Shown piece by piece: positions 48,962 to 57,596 of a stretch of 64,000 bases of DNA (position 1 is its first letter; every line of letters starts with the position of its first letter). A model generated the notes under the pieces. It was not told the DNA's origin, did not search any database, and saw only the letters and a list, made by a program, of their open reading frames with translations. The DNA comes from Erwinia typographi. Its GTDB lineage: Bacteria > Pseudomonadota > Gammaproteobacteria > Enterobacterales > Enterobacteriaceae. The position numbers and the translations under genes were made by a program. The stretch covers positions 62,001-126,000 of the forward strand of contig NZ_JRUQ01000049.1 in assembly GCF_000773975.1 (NCBI RefSeq). The letters run 5' to 3'.

Positions 48962-48994
48962 AAAAAAACGTCCGGGATGCATCACCGGACGTTT
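48962..48994 (-). terminator. Rho-independent terminator or attenuator between livK and livH
   Basis: On the minus strand, AAACGTCCGG (48994-48985) and CCGGACGTTT (48975-48966) form a 10-bp stem, followed directly by a T-run down to 48962. It is a complete terminator inside the operon, so livHMGF would be made at lower levels than livK. A second short hairpin (GGCGACG and CGTCGCC, 49004-49020) lies just before it. Confidence 0.8.
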
Positions 48995-49077
48995 GCTGTT
49001 ACCGGCGACGGTGCGTCGCCTTCACCGCTGCCATACCGATCCGCACGGTGCTGTACCGTCGGGTTAGTATGACTGGT

Positions 49078-50193
49078 TTATTTCACCGTGGTAGAAGAAC
49101 CGTCCGCGTGCCATTTGAAGATGCCGAACTCAAAGCCTTTCAGGTCGCCTTTGGCATCCCAGCTCAGGTCGCCCATCACCGTTGGCACCGGCGCGCCCTC
49201 TTTCAGGTTTTTCGCGATATCTTCTGGCTCGGCGCTTTTGCTGCGCTCCATGCCGGTAGTCAGCGCCTGAAGAGCGGCGTAGGTGGTCCAGACGAACGGT
49301 CCGGTAGAATCCAGTTTTTTAGCCTTCAGCGCGTCGACAATCGGTTTGTTGGCCGGGACCTGATCGTAGCGCTTCGGCAGCGTCACCAGCATACCTTCTG
49401 AAGCGGCGCCAGCAATGTTAGAAAGTGAGGAGTTGCCCACGCCTTCTGGTCCCATGAACTGGGTTTTCAGGCCAGCGGCGCGCGCCTGGCGCAGGATCTG
49501 ACCCATTTCAGGGTAGTAACCGCCGAAGTATACAAAATCGACGTTCTCTTTCTTCAGGCGCGCCACCAGCGTCGAGAAGTCTTTATCGCCAGCGGTGATA
49601 CCTTCAAACATCACCACGTTGCCGCCGGACTTTTTCAGGCTGTCCTGCACGGAACGCGCCAGGCCTTCACCGTACTGCTGCTTGTCATGGATCACCGCGA
49701 TGCGCTGAGGTTTGATTTCGCTCAGGATATATTTTGCCGCCGTAGGTCCCTGATCGGAATCGAGGCCGGTGGTGCGCATGATCATCTTGTAGCCCCGCGT
49801 GGTCAGGTCAGCGTTGGTCGCCGCGGGGGTAATCATCAGCACGCCTTCGTCTTCATAAATGTCGGAAGCGGGCTGGGTAGAAGAGGAGCAGAGGTGGCCG
49901 ATCACGTAACGGATACCGTCATTGATCACTTTGTTGGCTACGGCTACCGCCTGTTTTGGATCGCAGGCATCGTCGTATTCCACGCCGACCAGTTTGTCGC
50001 CGTTTACGCCGCCTTTAGCATTGATATCGGCGATCGCCTGCTTAGCACCGGTGAACTCCATGTCGCCATACTGCGCTACCGGGCCAGACATTGCGCCAAC
50101 AATGGCTACTTTAATGTCTTTTGCTACCGCTGCGTGGCTCAGCGCCAGGGCCACACAACCCGCCAGGAACGCGCTACCTTTACTGATTTTCAT
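49078..50193 (-). CDS. livK: Leucine-specific (LivK-type) periplasmic binding protein
   Basis: A periplasmic receptor for branched-chain amino acids. It has 371 residues (E. coli LivK 369, LivJ 367). The signal peptide is cut near [10 protein letters not shown]. The mature protein starts with [19 protein letters not shown]. It shares LivK-like features such as [15 protein letters not shown] and a C-terminal [10 protein letters not shown], so livK is preferred over livJ. In E. coli a second binding gene, livJ, lies between panM and rpoH; none is present here, so one receptor must serve the transporter. Ligand range cannot be read directly. Confidence 0.92.
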   Translation of the reverse strand: MKISKGSAFLAGCVALALSHAAVAKDIKVAIVGAMSGPVAQYGDMEFTGAKQAIADINAKGGVNGDKLVGVEYDDACDPKQAVAVANKVINDGIRYVIGHLCSSSTQPASDIYEDEGVLMITPAATNADLTTRGYKMIMRTTGLDSDQGPTAAKYILSEIKPQRIAVIHDKQQYGEGLARSVQDSLKKSGGNVVMFEGITAGDKDFSTLVARLKKENVDFVYFGGYYPEMGQILRQARAAGLKTQFMGPEGVGNSSLSNIAGAASEGMLVTLPKRYDQVPANKPIVDALKAKKLDSTGPFVWTTYAALQALTTGMERSKSAEPEDIAKNLKEGAPVPTVMGDLSWDAKGDLKGFEFGIFKWHADGSSTTVK

Positions 50194-50580
50194 CCGAACT
50201 ACCCCATCTGTTGTGATTGCTGTTTTTCTGCCGCTGGGCTGCTGATAAAACGCTGAAAAAATAAAGCGTTACCAAAGCATGCGGCGATTATTAGTCATAA
50301 GGCGTTAATTTTCAGGTTATTAAACAGGAGTTTTCTTCTGTAAAGCAACTGACACATTCAGAAACTCCCGCCCTCAACAGGATAAATCACTGGCATCAAT
50401 GATGGCCATTTCAGCAATAAAGCAGTCTGTTATGCTGGATTTAGAGGATAAAAACAGAATTAGCCCTGGGTTAGCGGCCACCCTAAAACAGATTGCTTCA
50501 TTTTCGTGCGGGAAAAGTTAAGCGCCCTTCTTTACCTAATTTCGCTACAATATGCCTTTTGTACTAGTTCGGTATTCATC
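50194..50580. promoter_or_regulatory. livK-panM divergent intergenic region
   Basis: 387 A/T-rich bases between divergent starts. For panM, TACAAT near 50545 is a fair -10. The livK side must carry its promoter, and Lrp control is known in E. coli, but no well-defined Lrp site or leader peptide is recognised. Nothing else is seen. Confidence 0.4.
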
Positions 50581-50973
50581 ATGAAACTGACCATCATCAG
50601 GCTGCAACATTTCTCCGCTCAGGACCGTCTGGATCTGGCGAAAATATGGCCAAATGCCGATCTGAGCGCGCTGGAAACCGCGCTGGATGAGCAGCAGCAG
50701 CTCTGGGCCGCAAAGTTTAACGATCGGTTACTGGCTGCGGTTAAGGTAACGATAAGCGGGACCCACGGCGAGCTTGCTGACTTCTCCGTGCGTGAAGTCA
50801 CCCGGCGGCGGGGAGTGGGCGGTTATCTGCTGGAGGACCTGCTGGCGCAGAATCCGTCGATTACGCAGTGGTGGATTGCAGACAATAAGGTGGAAGATCG
50901 CCAGGCGATGGCGGCCTTTATGCAGCACGGTGGGTTTATCGCGCAGGTTGGCGGCTGGGGCTGCCAGCGCTGA
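50581..50973 (+). CDS. panM: PanD maturation/regulation factor PanM (GNAT)
   Basis: A GNAT-fold protein of 130 residues (E. coli PanM/PanZ 127). It triggers self-cleavage of the PanD proenzyme into active aspartate decarboxylase and, with CoA, restrains PanD, linking beta-alanine to CoA supply. The acetyl-CoA-binding stretch is VREVTRRRGVGGYLLEDLL. The ATG at 50581 gives the family start MKLTIIRLQHFS. The open frame begins at 50506, but the 25 extra residues are unsupported. It is divergent from livK, as in E. coli. Confidence 0.93.
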   Translation: MKLTIIRLQHFSAQDRLDLAKIWPNADLSALETALDEQQQLWAAKFNDRLLAAVKVTISGTHGELADFSVREVTRRRGVGGYLLEDLLAQNPSITQWWIADNKVEDRQAMAAFMQHGGFIAQVGGWGCQR

Positions 50974-51052
50974 GCCGTATGGCAGCGGCTCAGGCCGGTG
51001 ATGTGTGCCGTAGCCACGCGGTAAGGCGATGCAGAGCGGATCGCAGAAACAG

Positions 51053-51078
51053 AAAAGGGCGACCGAAGTCGCCCTTTT
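51053..51078. terminator. Bidirectional terminator between panM and rpoH
   Basis: AAAAGGGCGAC (51053-51063) pairs with GTCGCCCTTTT (51068-51078) around CGAA. The ends are A- and T-rich on the two strands, so it can stop rpoH and panM. Confidence 0.88.
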
Positions 51079-51095
51079 CTTGCTTACCGCCTGAT

Positions 51096-51950
51096 TTACG
51101 CTTCGATAGCAACGCGCAGTTTTTTCATCGCGTTCTTTTCCAGCTGGCGGACACGCTCTGCTGAAACGCCGTACTTGTCGGCCAGCTCCTGTAGCGTGGT
51201 TTTGTTGTCATCGTCCAGCCAGCGGGCGCGGATGATATCCTGGCTACGCTCGTCCAGCCCCTGCATCGCATCGCTGAGCTTATCAGCCGCATGTGCGTCC
51301 CAGTTATCTTCCTCAATGCCATCGGCAAAGTCAGACGACTTATCCTGCAGGTAGAGCATAGGCGCCATTGAGCGGCCTTCACCTTCGTCATCCGGCGTCG
51401 GATCGAAGGTCATATCCTGGGCCGCCATCCGCGACTCCATCTCCAGCACGTCTTTGCTGGTCACGCCCAGCTCACGGGCAACCATTTCCACCTCGTCCTG
51501 GTTGAACCAGCCTAAACGCTGCTTGGCTTTACGCAGGTTAAAGAACAGCTTGCGCTGGGCTTTGGTGGTGGCGACCTTCACGATACGCCAGTTACGCAGG
51601 ACGTATTCATGGATTTCGGCTTTGATCCAGTGCACCGCAAAGGAGACCAGACGCACGCCCACTTCCGGGTTGAAGCGACGCACCGCCTTCATCAGGCCAA
51701 TGTTCCCTTCCTGAATCAGGTCAGCCTGCGGCAAGCCGTAGCCCGAATAGTTACGAGCGACATGAACAACAAAGCGCAGGTGAGACAGGATCAGCGTTTT
51801 GGCTGCATCCAGATCGCCCTGGTAATGCAGCCGTTCAGCCAACGCTTTTTCCTCTTCTGCCGTCAGCATAGGCCAGACATTGGCGGCCCGGATATAGGAA
51901 TCCAGGTTACCTAAAGGAGCAATAGCTAAAGTTTGCATTTCTTTGGTCAT
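51096..51950 (-). CDS. rpoH: RNA polymerase heat-shock sigma factor RpoH
   Basis: Sigma-32 directs transcription of chaperone and protease genes. It has 284 residues, the same as E. coli. Region 2 reads [20 protein letters not shown] and [20 protein letters not shown]. The RpoH box [10 protein letters not shown] lies near 130-140. Region 4.2 ends with [20 protein letters not shown]. In E. coli the first 200 or so bases of the mRNA fold into a thermosensor that hides the start; the first codons are well conserved here, so the same control is likely, but the fold was not computed. It is preceded by a 263-base promoter region. Confidence 0.97.
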   Translation of the reverse strand: MTKEMQTLAIAPLGNLDSYIRAANVWPMLTAEEEKALAERLHYQGDLDAAKTLILSHLRFVVHVARNYSGYGLPQADLIQEGNIGLMKAVRRFNPEVGVRLVSFAVHWIKAEIHEYVLRNWRIVKVATTKAQRKLFFNLRKAKQRLGWFNQDEVEMVARELGVTSKDVLEMESRMAAQDMTFDPTPDDEGEGRSMAPMLYLQDKSSDFADGIEEDNWDAHAADKLSDAMQGLDERSQDIIRARWLDDDNKTTLQELADKYGVSAERVRQLEKNAMKKLRVAIEA

Positions 51951-52049
51951 TCAAACCCTCTCTGTATTTGACAATAATGCCGTGCATTTCCCTGCACAGT
52001 CCACAAGATTACGTGAACGGCTACCAGAATTAAAAGCAATCTGTGCTAC

Positions 52050-52076
52050 TTTGACGTCAAAGTTATCCACAAGTTC
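52050..52076 (-). promoter_or_regulatory. Sigma-E type rpoH promoter with DnaA box
   Basis: On the minus strand, GAACTT (52076-52071), a 16-base spacer and TCAAA (52054-52050) match the layout of the E. coli rpoH P3 promoter (GAACTT-N16-TCTGA). The -35 is exact and the -10 has two mismatches. A perfect DnaA box TTATCCACA (52063-52071, plus strand) lies inside the spacer, as in E. coli. Confidence 0.7.
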
Positions 52077-52152
52077 ACTGTCATCGGTGAATAAACTACA
52101 CACAGTCTGGGCAGGGTGAGTATAGCAGGAGGAGGTAACCGGGTGGTGACGT

Positions 52153-52183
52153 CCTCTGCGGCACAATACTCATGCAGCAGAGG
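52153..52183. repeat. Inverted repeat in the ftsX-rpoH gap
   Basis: CCTCTGC (52153-52159) and GCAGAGG (52177-52183) form a 7-bp stem with a large loop. It lies 30 bases after the ftsX stop. There is no T-run, so it is at most a weak terminator of ftsYEX. Confidence 0.35.
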
Positions 52184-52213
52184 AAGATTATACCAAAAAA
52201 ACGTGTAAAGGGG

Positions 52214-53206
52214 TTACTGCGGCGTAAATCGACGTAAATGTTGCACCGTCGCCAGCCAGGCCGCAATCCAGCCGATCATCGCCGAGATCAGCAGCAGCAG
52301 CAGGCTCTCATCCCAGGCCAGTCCGGTCAGACTGAAGGTGGTGCCGAACACTGCGGCAACCTGCGTCACCACGGACTCCAGGCGGAACACCAGTACTGCT
52401 GAGAGGATCAGCGACAGCAGCGCCCCGGTGAAACCGAGCAGCGCGCCGCCGTAGAGGAACGGCCGCAGAATGAAACCATCCGTCGCCCCGATCAGCTTCT
52501 GCACGTTGATGGTATCGCGGCGGGCGAAGATGCTCAGCCGCACGCTGTTGCCAATAACGAGGAACACCGCCACAATCATCAGCACGCCGATCATCGCGGC
52601 TACCTGCCCCACCAGCCCGGTCAGCGCCGCCAGGCGAGCAAACCAGCTGTCGTCCATCTTCACTTCATCCACGCCCTGCACCTTCGACACGCGGTCGCGC
52701 AGGTTATTCATGGTGTCGTTGTTCTGGAAGGTCAGTTTCGGCGTGATGATAACCACCGCAGGCAGCGGATTCTGCTCAAGCATATCCATCGCCCCGCCAA
52801 AGCCGGACCAGTTGCGGAACTCACCCATCGCTTCTTCGCGCGACAGGTAATTGACCTTGTCGACGCCGTCTTCTTTCTTCAACAGCGCCACAACATTTTC
52901 AGCCGCGTCATCGTCCAGCGTTTTGCTCAGGTAAACCGTCAGCTGCGGCGCGGGATACCACTGTTCCGCCGCCTGGTTGACGTTTTTCCACACCATATAG
53001 CAGACGCTTGGCAGAGTCAGGGAGATGGCGATCACCATCACCGTCAGCAGCGTAGCCAGCGGCTGACGCCACATGTCGGATAGCGTGCCACGCAGCGCGT
53101 AGCGCCACTGCTCCTGCCAGCCGCCCTTCAACGCCTTGCTTTTAGAAGGCAATTTTGGCTTCGTCGCTTTGGCGGCAGCAGGCCGATGGTTACGTTTATT
53201 CGCCAT
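52214..53206 (-). CDS. ftsX: Cell division ABC transporter-like permease FtsX
   Basis: An inner-membrane partner of FtsE at the division septum. It relays ATP hydrolysis to periplasmic EnvC and so to the amidases that split peptidoglycan. It has 330 residues (E. coli 352), with four transmembrane segments: a first near 45-70, a large periplasmic loop, then three near the C-terminus. The cytoplasmic N-terminus is basic ([18 protein letters not shown]). The start at 53206 is chosen because GGAGG lies 6 bases before it; the ATG at 53218 sits on that site. It overlaps ftsE by 11 bases. Confidence 0.95.
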   Translation of the reverse strand: MANKRNHRPAAAKATKPKLPSKSKALKGGWQEQWRYALRGTLSDMWRQPLATLLTVMVIAISLTLPSVCYMVWKNVNQAAEQWYPAPQLTVYLSKTLDDDAAENVVALLKKEDGVDKVNYLSREEAMGEFRNWSGFGGAMDMLEQNPLPAVVIITPKLTFQNNDTMNNLRDRVSKVQGVDEVKMDDSWFARLAALTGLVGQVAAMIGVLMIVAVFLVIGNSVRLSIFARRDTINVQKLIGATDGFILRPFLYGGALLGFTGALLSLILSAVLVFRLESVVTQVAAVFGTTFSLTGLAWDESLLLLLISAMIGWIAAWLATVQHLRRFTPQ

Positions 53207-53864
53207 CCTGACCTCCATGTAAACGGCCCTGATTCAGCGTCATCAGGCGATAGTTGCGTCGGGAAATCAGGCCCCGGTCGTGGGTTGCCATCAGCACGGT
53301 AACGCCGACCCGGTTAAACTCTTCAAACAGGCGCAGGATATCTTCCGACAGCGCGTCATCCAGGTTACCGGTTGGCTCATCGGCCAGCAGCACGACCGGC
53401 TTGTTCACCACCGCGCGGGCGATGCCGACGCGCTGCTGCTCGCCGCCGGAAAGCTGGATCGGATAGCTTTTGGCTTTGTCCAGCAGGCCGACTTTATCCA
53501 GCGCGGCCGATACGCGGCGGCGGATATCTTCACCGCTGGCGCCAGCGATGATCAGCGGGATCGCCACATTGTCATACACCGAGCGATCCATCAGCAGATG
53601 GTGATCCTGGAAGATCATGCCAATCTGGCGGCGCAAAAACGGCACCTCGCTACTTTTCAGGCGGCTGATGTCGTGACCACTGAACCAAATCTGTCCGGCG
53701 CTTGGCCGTTCGATGCCACATATAAGCTTCAGCAAGGTACTTTTCCCTGCCCCGGAGTGCCCGGTCAGAAACGCCATTTCTCCTGGACGCAGACGAAAAT
53801 CTACCCCCTGAAGCGCTTGCCGACCGCCGAGATAAGCCTTACTGACTTCTTCAAAGCGAATCAT
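53196..53864 (-). CDS. ftsE: Cell division ATPase FtsE
   Basis: A 222-residue ABC-type ATPase, the same length as E. coli, that drives FtsX. Walker A is GHSGAGKST (35-43), the signature is [14 protein letters not shown], and Walker B is [13 protein letters not shown]. It lies 5 bases after ftsY in ftsYEX. Confidence 0.97.
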   Translation of the reverse strand: MIRFEEVSKAYLGGRQALQGVDFRLRPGEMAFLTGHSGAGKSTLLKLICGIERPSAGQIWFSGHDISRLKSSEVPFLRRQIGMIFQDHHLLMDRSVYDNVAIPLIIAGASGEDIRRRVSAALDKVGLLDKAKSYPIQLSGGEQQRVGIARAVVNKPVVLLADEPTGNLDDALSEDILRLFEEFNRVGVTVLMATHDRGLISRRNYRLMTLNQGRLHGGQDGE

Positions 53865-53869
53865 CCTAA

Positions 53870-55294
53870 TTAGTCCTCTCGGGCAAAAAGTGCCTCTATA
53901 AAATCGTCAGCTTTAAACGAGCGTAAATCTTCAATGCCTTCACCTACGCCAATATAGCGAATAGGAATGGCAAACTGATCGGCTACCGAGAAGATAACTC
54001 CCCCTTTCGCTGTACCATCCAGCTTGGTCAGCGTTATCCCCGTCAGGCCTACCGCCTCATGGAACAGCTTAGTCTGGCTGATAGCATTCTGTCCGGTGCT
54101 GGCGTCAATGGTCAGCATAACCTCATGCGGAGCCTGCTCGTCGAGCTTTTTCATCACGCGGGTGATTTTCTTCAGCTCTTCCATCAGGTGCGATTTGTTT
54201 TGCAGACGGCCCGCCGTGTCGGCGATCAGGACATCCGCGCGACGCGCTTTAGCCGCCTGGATCGCATCAAAAATCACCGAGGCGGAGTCGGCTCCCGTCT
54301 GCTGAGCAATCACCGGGATATTGTTACGCTGCCCCCATACCTGGAGCTGTTCTACGGCTGCCGCACGGAAGGTATCGCCTGCGGCCAGCATCACCGACTT
54401 GCCCTCAGCCTGGTACTGGCGAGCCAGCTTGCCGATGGTGGTAGTTTTGCCCACGCCGTTGACGCCGACCATCAGGATCACGAACGGCGTTTTGCCGGTG
54501 ACGTCCAGCGGCGCTTCCACTTTAGCCAGAATTTCTGACATTTCCTGCTTCAGCAGACCGTACAGCGCTTCAGCGTCGCGCAGCTGCTTGCGGTTAGCCT
54601 GCTGCGTCAGATTGTTAATAATCCGGCGGGTAGTTTCCACGCCCACGTCGGCGATCAGCAGCTGTTCTTCCAGCTCTTCGAACAAATCGTCGTCGATTTT
54701 CTTCCCGCGAAACAATCCGATAAATCCTGAACCGAGATTTTGACGGGTTTTTACCAGGCTGCGCTTCAGCCGCGCAAAAAAGCCTTCTTTAGTCGGACGC
54801 TGCTGTTCGGCTTGCTCAACCTGCCCGACCTTTGCCAGCGCGGCGGCAATGGACTCTTCTTCAACAATCAGCTCAGGCTTCGCTTCAGCCACGGCTTCCG
54901 GCAGGTATTCTTCTTCTGGCTCAGGCTTCGCTTCGGCCGCAGCTTCCGGCAGGTATTCTTCTTCCGGCTCAGGCTTCGCTTCGGCCGCAGCTTCCGGCAG
55001 GTATTCTTCTTCCGGCTCAGGCTTCGCTTCGGCCACGGCTTCCGGCAGGTATTCTTCTTCCGGCTCAGGCTTCGCTTCGGCGATTTCTTCGGGGTGCGCG
55101 GCCTGCTGGTGAGCAACGGTTTCCGTCACTTCTACCAGTTCTTCGGCGCGCTGCTCTGCCTCAGGTTGTGCGGGCGTGGCGGCTTCCGCTGCGGGCTGCT
55201 CCTCTAACGTCTCTTTTGTTTCTTCCTGCGGCGCCTGCTCTTCACGCCCTAATCCCAGCCAGGAAAAAAAGCCACGTTTTTTATTTTTTGCCAT
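53870..55294 (-). CDS. ftsY: Signal recognition particle receptor FtsY
   Basis: The SRP receptor GTPase that docks ribosome-SRP complexes to the inner membrane. It has 474 residues (E. coli 497). The N-terminal A domain (residues 1-170) is acidic and carries four near-identical 16-residue repeats (EAKPEPEEEYLPEAVA type) at 73-136, plus the start of a fifth. The NG domain follows with GVNGVGKTT, DTAGRL and TKLDGTAKGG, ending in FKADDFIEALFARED. Despite the variable A domain, the GTPase part is highly conserved. It is the first gene of ftsYEX. Confidence 0.97.
   Translation of the reverse strand: MAKNKKRGFFSWLGLGREEQAPQEETKETLEEQPAAEAATPAQPEAEQRAEELVEVTETVAHQQAAHPEEIAEAKPEPEEEYLPEAVAEAKPEPEEEYLPEAAAEAKPEPEEEYLPEAAAEAKPEPEEEYLPEAVAEAKPELIVEEESIAAALAKVGQVEQAEQQRPTKEGFFARLKRSLVKTRQNLGSGFIGLFRGKKIDDDLFEELEEQLLIADVGVETTRRIINNLTQQANRKQLRDAEALYGLLKQEMSEILAKVEAPLDVTGKTPFVILMVGVNGVGKTTTIGKLARQYQAEGKSVMLAAGDTFRAAAVEQLQVWGQRNNIPVIAQQTGADSASVIFDAIQAAKARRADVLIADTAGRLQNKSHLMEELKKITRVMKKLDEQAPHEVMLTIDASTGQNAISQTKLFHEAVGLTGITLTKLDGTAKGGVIFSVADQFAIPIRYIGVGEGIEDLRSFKADDFIEALFARED
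54887..55078 (-). repeat. Four 48-bp tandem repeats inside ftsY
   Basis: Four in-frame copies of a 48-bp unit encode EAKPEPEEEYLPEAVA or its AAA variant at residues 73-136. The copies differ by only a few bases, so they arose recently, and the copy number could vary among strains. A truncated fifth unit (EAKPEL) follows. Confidence 0.9.
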
Positions 55295-55459
55295 GGTGCA
55301 ACCACACTCCTCGCGGGGAAAAATCTGTCAGGTCTCTGAAAATCATCTTAATCCCCTAGTCTAACACTTTCCTGCTAACGCAACACAGCACCCTTTTTAC
55401 GTTTCCTCAGCCCGGTAAGCCCGTTAAACTGTGCAACAAATTATTAAGAGTTCAGCAGC

Positions 55460-56065
55460 ATGAATAAAAAACCCCGCAGCGGCGGCGTCGGGCAAATCCG
55501 CATTATTGGCGGTCTGTGGCGCGGCAGAAAACTTCCGGTGCCCGACAGCGCAGGACTTCGTCCCACCACCGATCGCGTACGTGAAACGCTTTTTAACTGG
55601 CTGGCTCCCGATATCCAGGGCGCGCGCTGCCTTGACTGTTTTGCCGGCAGCGGCGCGCTGGGGCTGGAGGCACTGTCGCGCCATGCCGCCTCTGCCACCC
55701 TGCTGGAGCTGGAGCGGCCGGTTGCTCAGCAACTGGAAAAGAATTTATCCACGCTGGGATGCAAAACCGGCCGGGTAATCAACACTAACACGCTGAATTT
55801 TCTGGCCCAACGTGGCGAGCCTCACGATCTGGTGTTTATCGATCCGCCCTTCCGCAAGGGGCTGCTGCAACAGACGATCGACCAGCTTGAGCAGCAGGGC
55901 TGGCTCGCCGATAACGCGCTGATTTACGTCGAAAGCGAAGTGGAGCATGGCCTGCCGCCGGTCCCGGTAAGCTGGCACCTCCACCGTGAAAAGATTGCCG
56001 GTCAGGTGGCCTACCGGCTGTATGTTCGTGAGCGAATTAAAGAGGGAGAAAATCATGCTGATTAA
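55460..56065 (+). CDS. rsmD: 16S rRNA m2G966 methyltransferase RsmD
   Basis: It methylates N2 of G966 in 16S rRNA of the small subunit. It has 201 residues (E. coli 198). SAM-binding DCFAGSGALGLEAL and the catalytic DPPF (LVFIDPPFRKG) are present, with the N-terminal substrate-binding IRIIGGLWRGRKLPVPD. It is divergent from ftsY with 165 bases between starts. It overlaps yhhL by 11 bases. Confidence 0.96.
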   Translation: MNKKPRSGGVGQIRIIGGLWRGRKLPVPDSAGLRPTTDRVRETLFNWLAPDIQGARCLDCFAGSGALGLEALSRHAASATLLELERPVAQQLEKNLSTLGCKTGRVINTNTLNFLAQRGEPHDLVFIDPPFRKGLLQQTIDQLEQQGWLADNALIYVESEVEHGLPPVPVSWHLHREKIAGQVAYRLYVRERIKEGENHAD

Positions 56066-56324
56066 TGCAGGCAGGCTGCTGATGGTCTGTGTCTGGGCAT
56101 TTTTGCTGCTCAATCTGGTGCATCCCTTCCCCAAACCACTGAAATATTTTATTGATGTTGCGCTGTTTTTTATGGTGGTGATGCACGGCTTGCAGCTGGT
56201 GCTGATGCGCGCGACGCAGCCAAAGGACGCGCCTAAGCTCAGCGGCCTGATGCAAATGAAAATTTTCTTTTTTGGCGTGTTTGAGCTGCTGGCATGGCAG
56301 AAGAAGTTTCTGCCGAAGAAATGA
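56055..56324 (+). CDS. yhhL: Small membrane protein YhhL (DUF1145)
   Basis: An 89-residue inner-membrane protein with two or three hydrophobic segments and the DUF1145 pattern NLVHPFPKPLKYFIDVALF. The function is unknown. The ATG at 56055 is chosen for its GAGGGAG site and length; the open frame runs upstream inside rsmD. It overlaps the end of rsmD by 11 bases, so it is translationally coupled. Confidence 0.88.
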   Translation: MLINAGRLLMVCVWAFLLLNLVHPFPKPLKYFIDVALFFMVVMHGLQLVLMRATQPKDAPKLSGLMQMKIFFFGVFELLAWQKKFLPKK

Positions 56325-56353
56325 AGGGCGCGCGGAGGCCCACGCGCTTTCGG

Positions 56354-56701
56354 CTAAGGATTAGCGCTGAACGAGATAAATCGCGTTCCCTGCACCTTTA
56401 GCTGCCCCTTTTGCCCTTTGTCGATCTGCCTGTAGTCCTGCTCTTTCAGCACCAGTTTGAAATCCCCGGCGCCGTTGAGCGGATGGAACCACGCTTCGTA
56501 ACGCTTGTCCTCCACCGGAATCACCTCGCGCTGGCGGGAACGACGGTTTGGCGAAAGCGTTTCGCGTTTGTCTTTCACCTGTGCCGCAACAACACGCACC
56601 GGGGAGGCGTCGTTAACCGCAACTTCACGGCGCTGCTTAATAAACTGGCGCGTAGCCAGCACGGCGATAATCACCAGTACGATGAAAAAAATGGACTTCA
56701 T
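56354..56701 (-). CDS. yhhM: Small membrane-anchored protein YhhM (DUF2500)
   Basis: A 115-residue protein with one N-terminal hydrophobic helix (FFIVLVIIAVLAT) and a soluble domain of the DUF2500 family (RRSRQREV, YEAWFHP, GTRFISF). The function is unknown. Its position next to yhhL matches E. coli. It converges on yhhL with 29 bases between, and no strong terminator is visible. Confidence 0.88.
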   Translation of the reverse strand: MKSIFFIVLVIIAVLATRQFIKQRREVAVNDASPVRVVAAQVKDKRETLSPNRRSRQREVIPVEDKRYEAWFHPLNGAGDFKLVLKEQDYRQIDKGQKGQLKVQGTRFISFSANP

Positions 56702-56876
56702 ATTTTCCCTCTTCCCTCCGATCGGGCCATGCAGATTATTCGTCTGGCCTGCAAGGATACAACCAGACTCCTCCCATTGTCACATCGTCGCTTCCCGGCT
56801 GGACTGAACATCGCCAGTTAACCTAGACTGAAGGTTGGATTGGAGAGTTTTGCACCTGAAAACAAAGGGACACATT

Positions 56877-57503
56877 ATGATTTGGTCGTTTCTGGCAGTT
56901 TTTTTCTCCGGCTGGCTCTACGTTGACGCTTCCTATCGCGGGCCACAGTGGCAACGCTGGGTCTTTAAGCCGGTTACCTTGCTGCTGTTGCTGGCGCTGG
57001 CCTGGCAGGCGCCAGTTCTTAACACCACGGATTACCTGATTCTGTGTGGCCTGCTGGCGACGCTGATTGGCGACGCGCTGACCCTGCTACCAAATCGCCG
57101 CCTGCTGTATGCAATTGGCGCGTTCTTCCTGTCGCACCTGCTGTATACCCTTAGTTTTGCCAGCCATATGACGCTGACCTTCTTCTGGCCGATCCCGCTG
57201 GCGCTGCTGATTATCGGCGCGCTGCTGATCGCCGCGATCTGGACAAGGCTGGAGGCGCTGCGCTGGCCCGTCTGCACCTTTATCGGCATGACGCTGCTGA
57301 TGGTGTGGCTGACTACCGAACAGTATTTTTTCCGTCCGACGGACTACAGCTTCTCGCTGATGGTGGGTACCTCGCTGCTGCTGCTGGCTAATATTGTCTG
57401 GTTTATCAGCCATTACCGCCGCCGCTTCACCTCCGACAGCGCGATTGTCGCCGCCTGCTATTTCGCCGGTCACTTTATGATCGTCCGATCGCTCTATCTG
57501 TAA
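56877..57503 (+). CDS. yhhN: YhhN-family (TMEM86-like) membrane protein
   Basis: A 208-residue protein, the same length as E. coli YhhN, with about eight hydrophobic helices. The family is related to TMEM86 lysoplasmalogenases, but no bacterial role is settled. The conserved acidic GDALTLLP and FFLSHLLYT are present. The start at 56877 fits the family (MIWSFLAVF); AAGGGA lies upstream. The reading frame continues to 56835 without support. Confidence 0.9.
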   Translation: MIWSFLAVFFSGWLYVDASYRGPQWQRWVFKPVTLLLLLALAWQAPVLNTTDYLILCGLLATLIGDALTLLPNRRLLYAIGAFFLSHLLYTLSFASHMTLTFFWPIPLALLIIGALLIAAIWTRLEALRWPVCTFIGMTLLMVWLTTEQYFFRPTDYSFSLMVGTSLLLLANIVWFISHYRRRFTSDSAIVAACYFAGHFMIVRSLYL

Positions 57504-57517
57504 TCGCGGCAAAGGCC

Positions 57518-57549
57518 TTGACTCTGGAGTCCACTCCAGAGTGTAAGAT
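57518..57549 (+). promoter_or_regulatory. zntA promoter with ZntR (MerR-type) operator
   Basis: -35 TTGACT (57518-57523) and -10 TAAGAT (57544-57549) are separated by 20 bases, the over-long spacer of MerR-family promoters. Inside it lies a perfect palindrome with 10-bp arms ACTCTGGAGT (57521-57530) and ACTCCAGAGT (57533-57542), nearly identical to the E. coli ZntR operator. Confidence 0.92.
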
Positions 57550-57596
57550 AGGCGCACGGCGGGAGCGTTTCCCGTCGTTGCTTATCAGGAGGCGCT

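Noticed and set aside
54832-55359. Plus-strand repetitive open frames opposite the ftsY repeat
   Set aside because: They are simple reflections of the 48-bp tandem repeat on the other strand.
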